A DNA stretch of 64,000 nt, taken from contig NZ_JSYN01000002.1 in NCBI RefSeq assembly GCF_000812965.1, forward strand, positions 372,001 to 436,000. Reading direction: 5' to 3'. The notes beneath the pieces are model-generated. The model was given only the letters and a program-made list of their open reading frames with translations, made no database searches and was not told where the DNA came from. Below are positions 63,780-64,000 of this stretch, in pieces (position 1 is the first letter of the stretch; the number at the start of each line of letters is the position of its first letter). The stretch is from Pedobacter kyungheensis. GTDB taxonomy: Bacteria; Bacteroidota; Bacteroidia; Sphingobacteriales; Sphingobacteriaceae. A program made the translations under genes and the position numbers.

Positions 63780-63888
63780 GGGATCGTCATTTCGAGCGGA
63801 GTGCAACGCAGTCGAGAAATCTGTATAGATAGATTTTTCCATTTCGCCCCGGAGAAAACCGGTTGGCTCCAGTCGAAATGACGATCCT
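63780..63888. repeat. Palindromic repeat element with GGGATCGTCATT terminus
   Basis: Outer 15-base perfect arms are GGATCGTCATTTCGA (63781-63795) and TCGAAATGACGATCC (63873-63887), about 107 bases overall. An inner AAATCT...AGATTT hairpin is present. The first 12 bases (GGGATCGTCATT) equal those of the element at 54638. The CGTCATTTCGAGCGGAGTGC part resembles dispersed repeats I know from Bacteroidota genomes. Confidence 0.75.
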
Positions 63889-64000
63889 ATTTTTGGATTG
63901 CTACTGCAACGAATAATCTCTTATTTGATCTTTTTGATAATTTTTATTTCATTGATAGTGAGATTGTTGATTCTTGTAAACTGATTTTTCAGTCGTATAA

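Overview
The window looks like a chromosomal segment of a Bacteroidota bacterium of the Sphingobacteriaceae (Pedobacter-like). The evidence is a gldKLMN type IX secretion/gliding locus, a sprE/porW-type lipoprotein, an ATP synthase locus without atpD and atpC, many lipoproteins with the Bacteroidota C-K-K start, and promoters of the TAnnTTTG type. Species assignment is inference from gene content. Most of the window is chromosomal housekeeping sequence with several small accessory insertions.

Layout. 1-2.0 kb: an aldo/keto reductase divergent from an AraC regulator. 2.4 kb: tRNA-Ser(GCU). 2.5-6.3 kb: a 7TM-HD phosphodiesterase divergent from an SPFH / membrane protein / ribbon-helix-helix trio. 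6.3-7.7 kb: an intact IS110-family element inserted into a dispersed repeat. Its 5' non-coding end folds into a two-loop RNA whose loops match both the donor ends and the target, so I call it a bridge RNA. 7.7-15.1 kb: sugar kinase, NTF2-like protein, a hairpin cluster, acetyltransferase, two JmjC-like oxygenase paralogues flanking a DUF3050 gene, a short-chain dehydrogenase and HemW. 15.1-16.3 kb: mobile mystery protein A/B (HTH plus Fic) with three iterated operator-like repeats. 16.4-23.0 kb: DUF4271, hemD, gldK-gldL-gldM-gldN. 23.2-25.0 kb: an exported nuclease with a NuiA-type inhibitor. 25.2-32.4 kb: uvrC, a class A PBP and the sprE-like lipoprotein.

32.6-34.5 kb is an AT-rich cassette: a small exported peptide, a terminator, a membrane-anchored protein and an HTTM membrane protein. 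It resembles an SdpC/SdpA/SdpB-type peptide toxin maturation set and runs directly into the ATP synthase genes (34.5-40.6 kb: atpZ, an AtpI-like protein, atpB, E, F, H, A, G). 41.0-41.6 kb holds a PKD lipoprotein gene broken at an A8 tract. 41.8-48.1 kb: acid phosphatase, DUF4349, ruvC, a flippase-like membrane protein, a glycosyltransferase and an ABC permease. 48.1-50.5 kb: a Rieske / DUF5777 / YceI / cytochrome c operon. 50.8-56.0 kb: pgi, a DUF937-like protein, an M20 amidohydrolase and prfB with its programmed +1 frameshift. 56.0-57.5 kb: a vapBC-type pair overlapping an esterase. 57.5-63.7 kb: exported lipoproteins and glycan-active enzymes (GH16, CAP, GH18), a SirB1-type protein, a methyltransferase and DUF1345.

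Intergenic DNA is rich in repeats. They include a family of palindromic elements ending in ATCGTCAY, a GGGCGT-type repeat family used as the IS110 target, a 65-bp tandem duplication and a hairpin cluster at 9.1-9.3 kb. No CRISPR array and no rRNA was seen.
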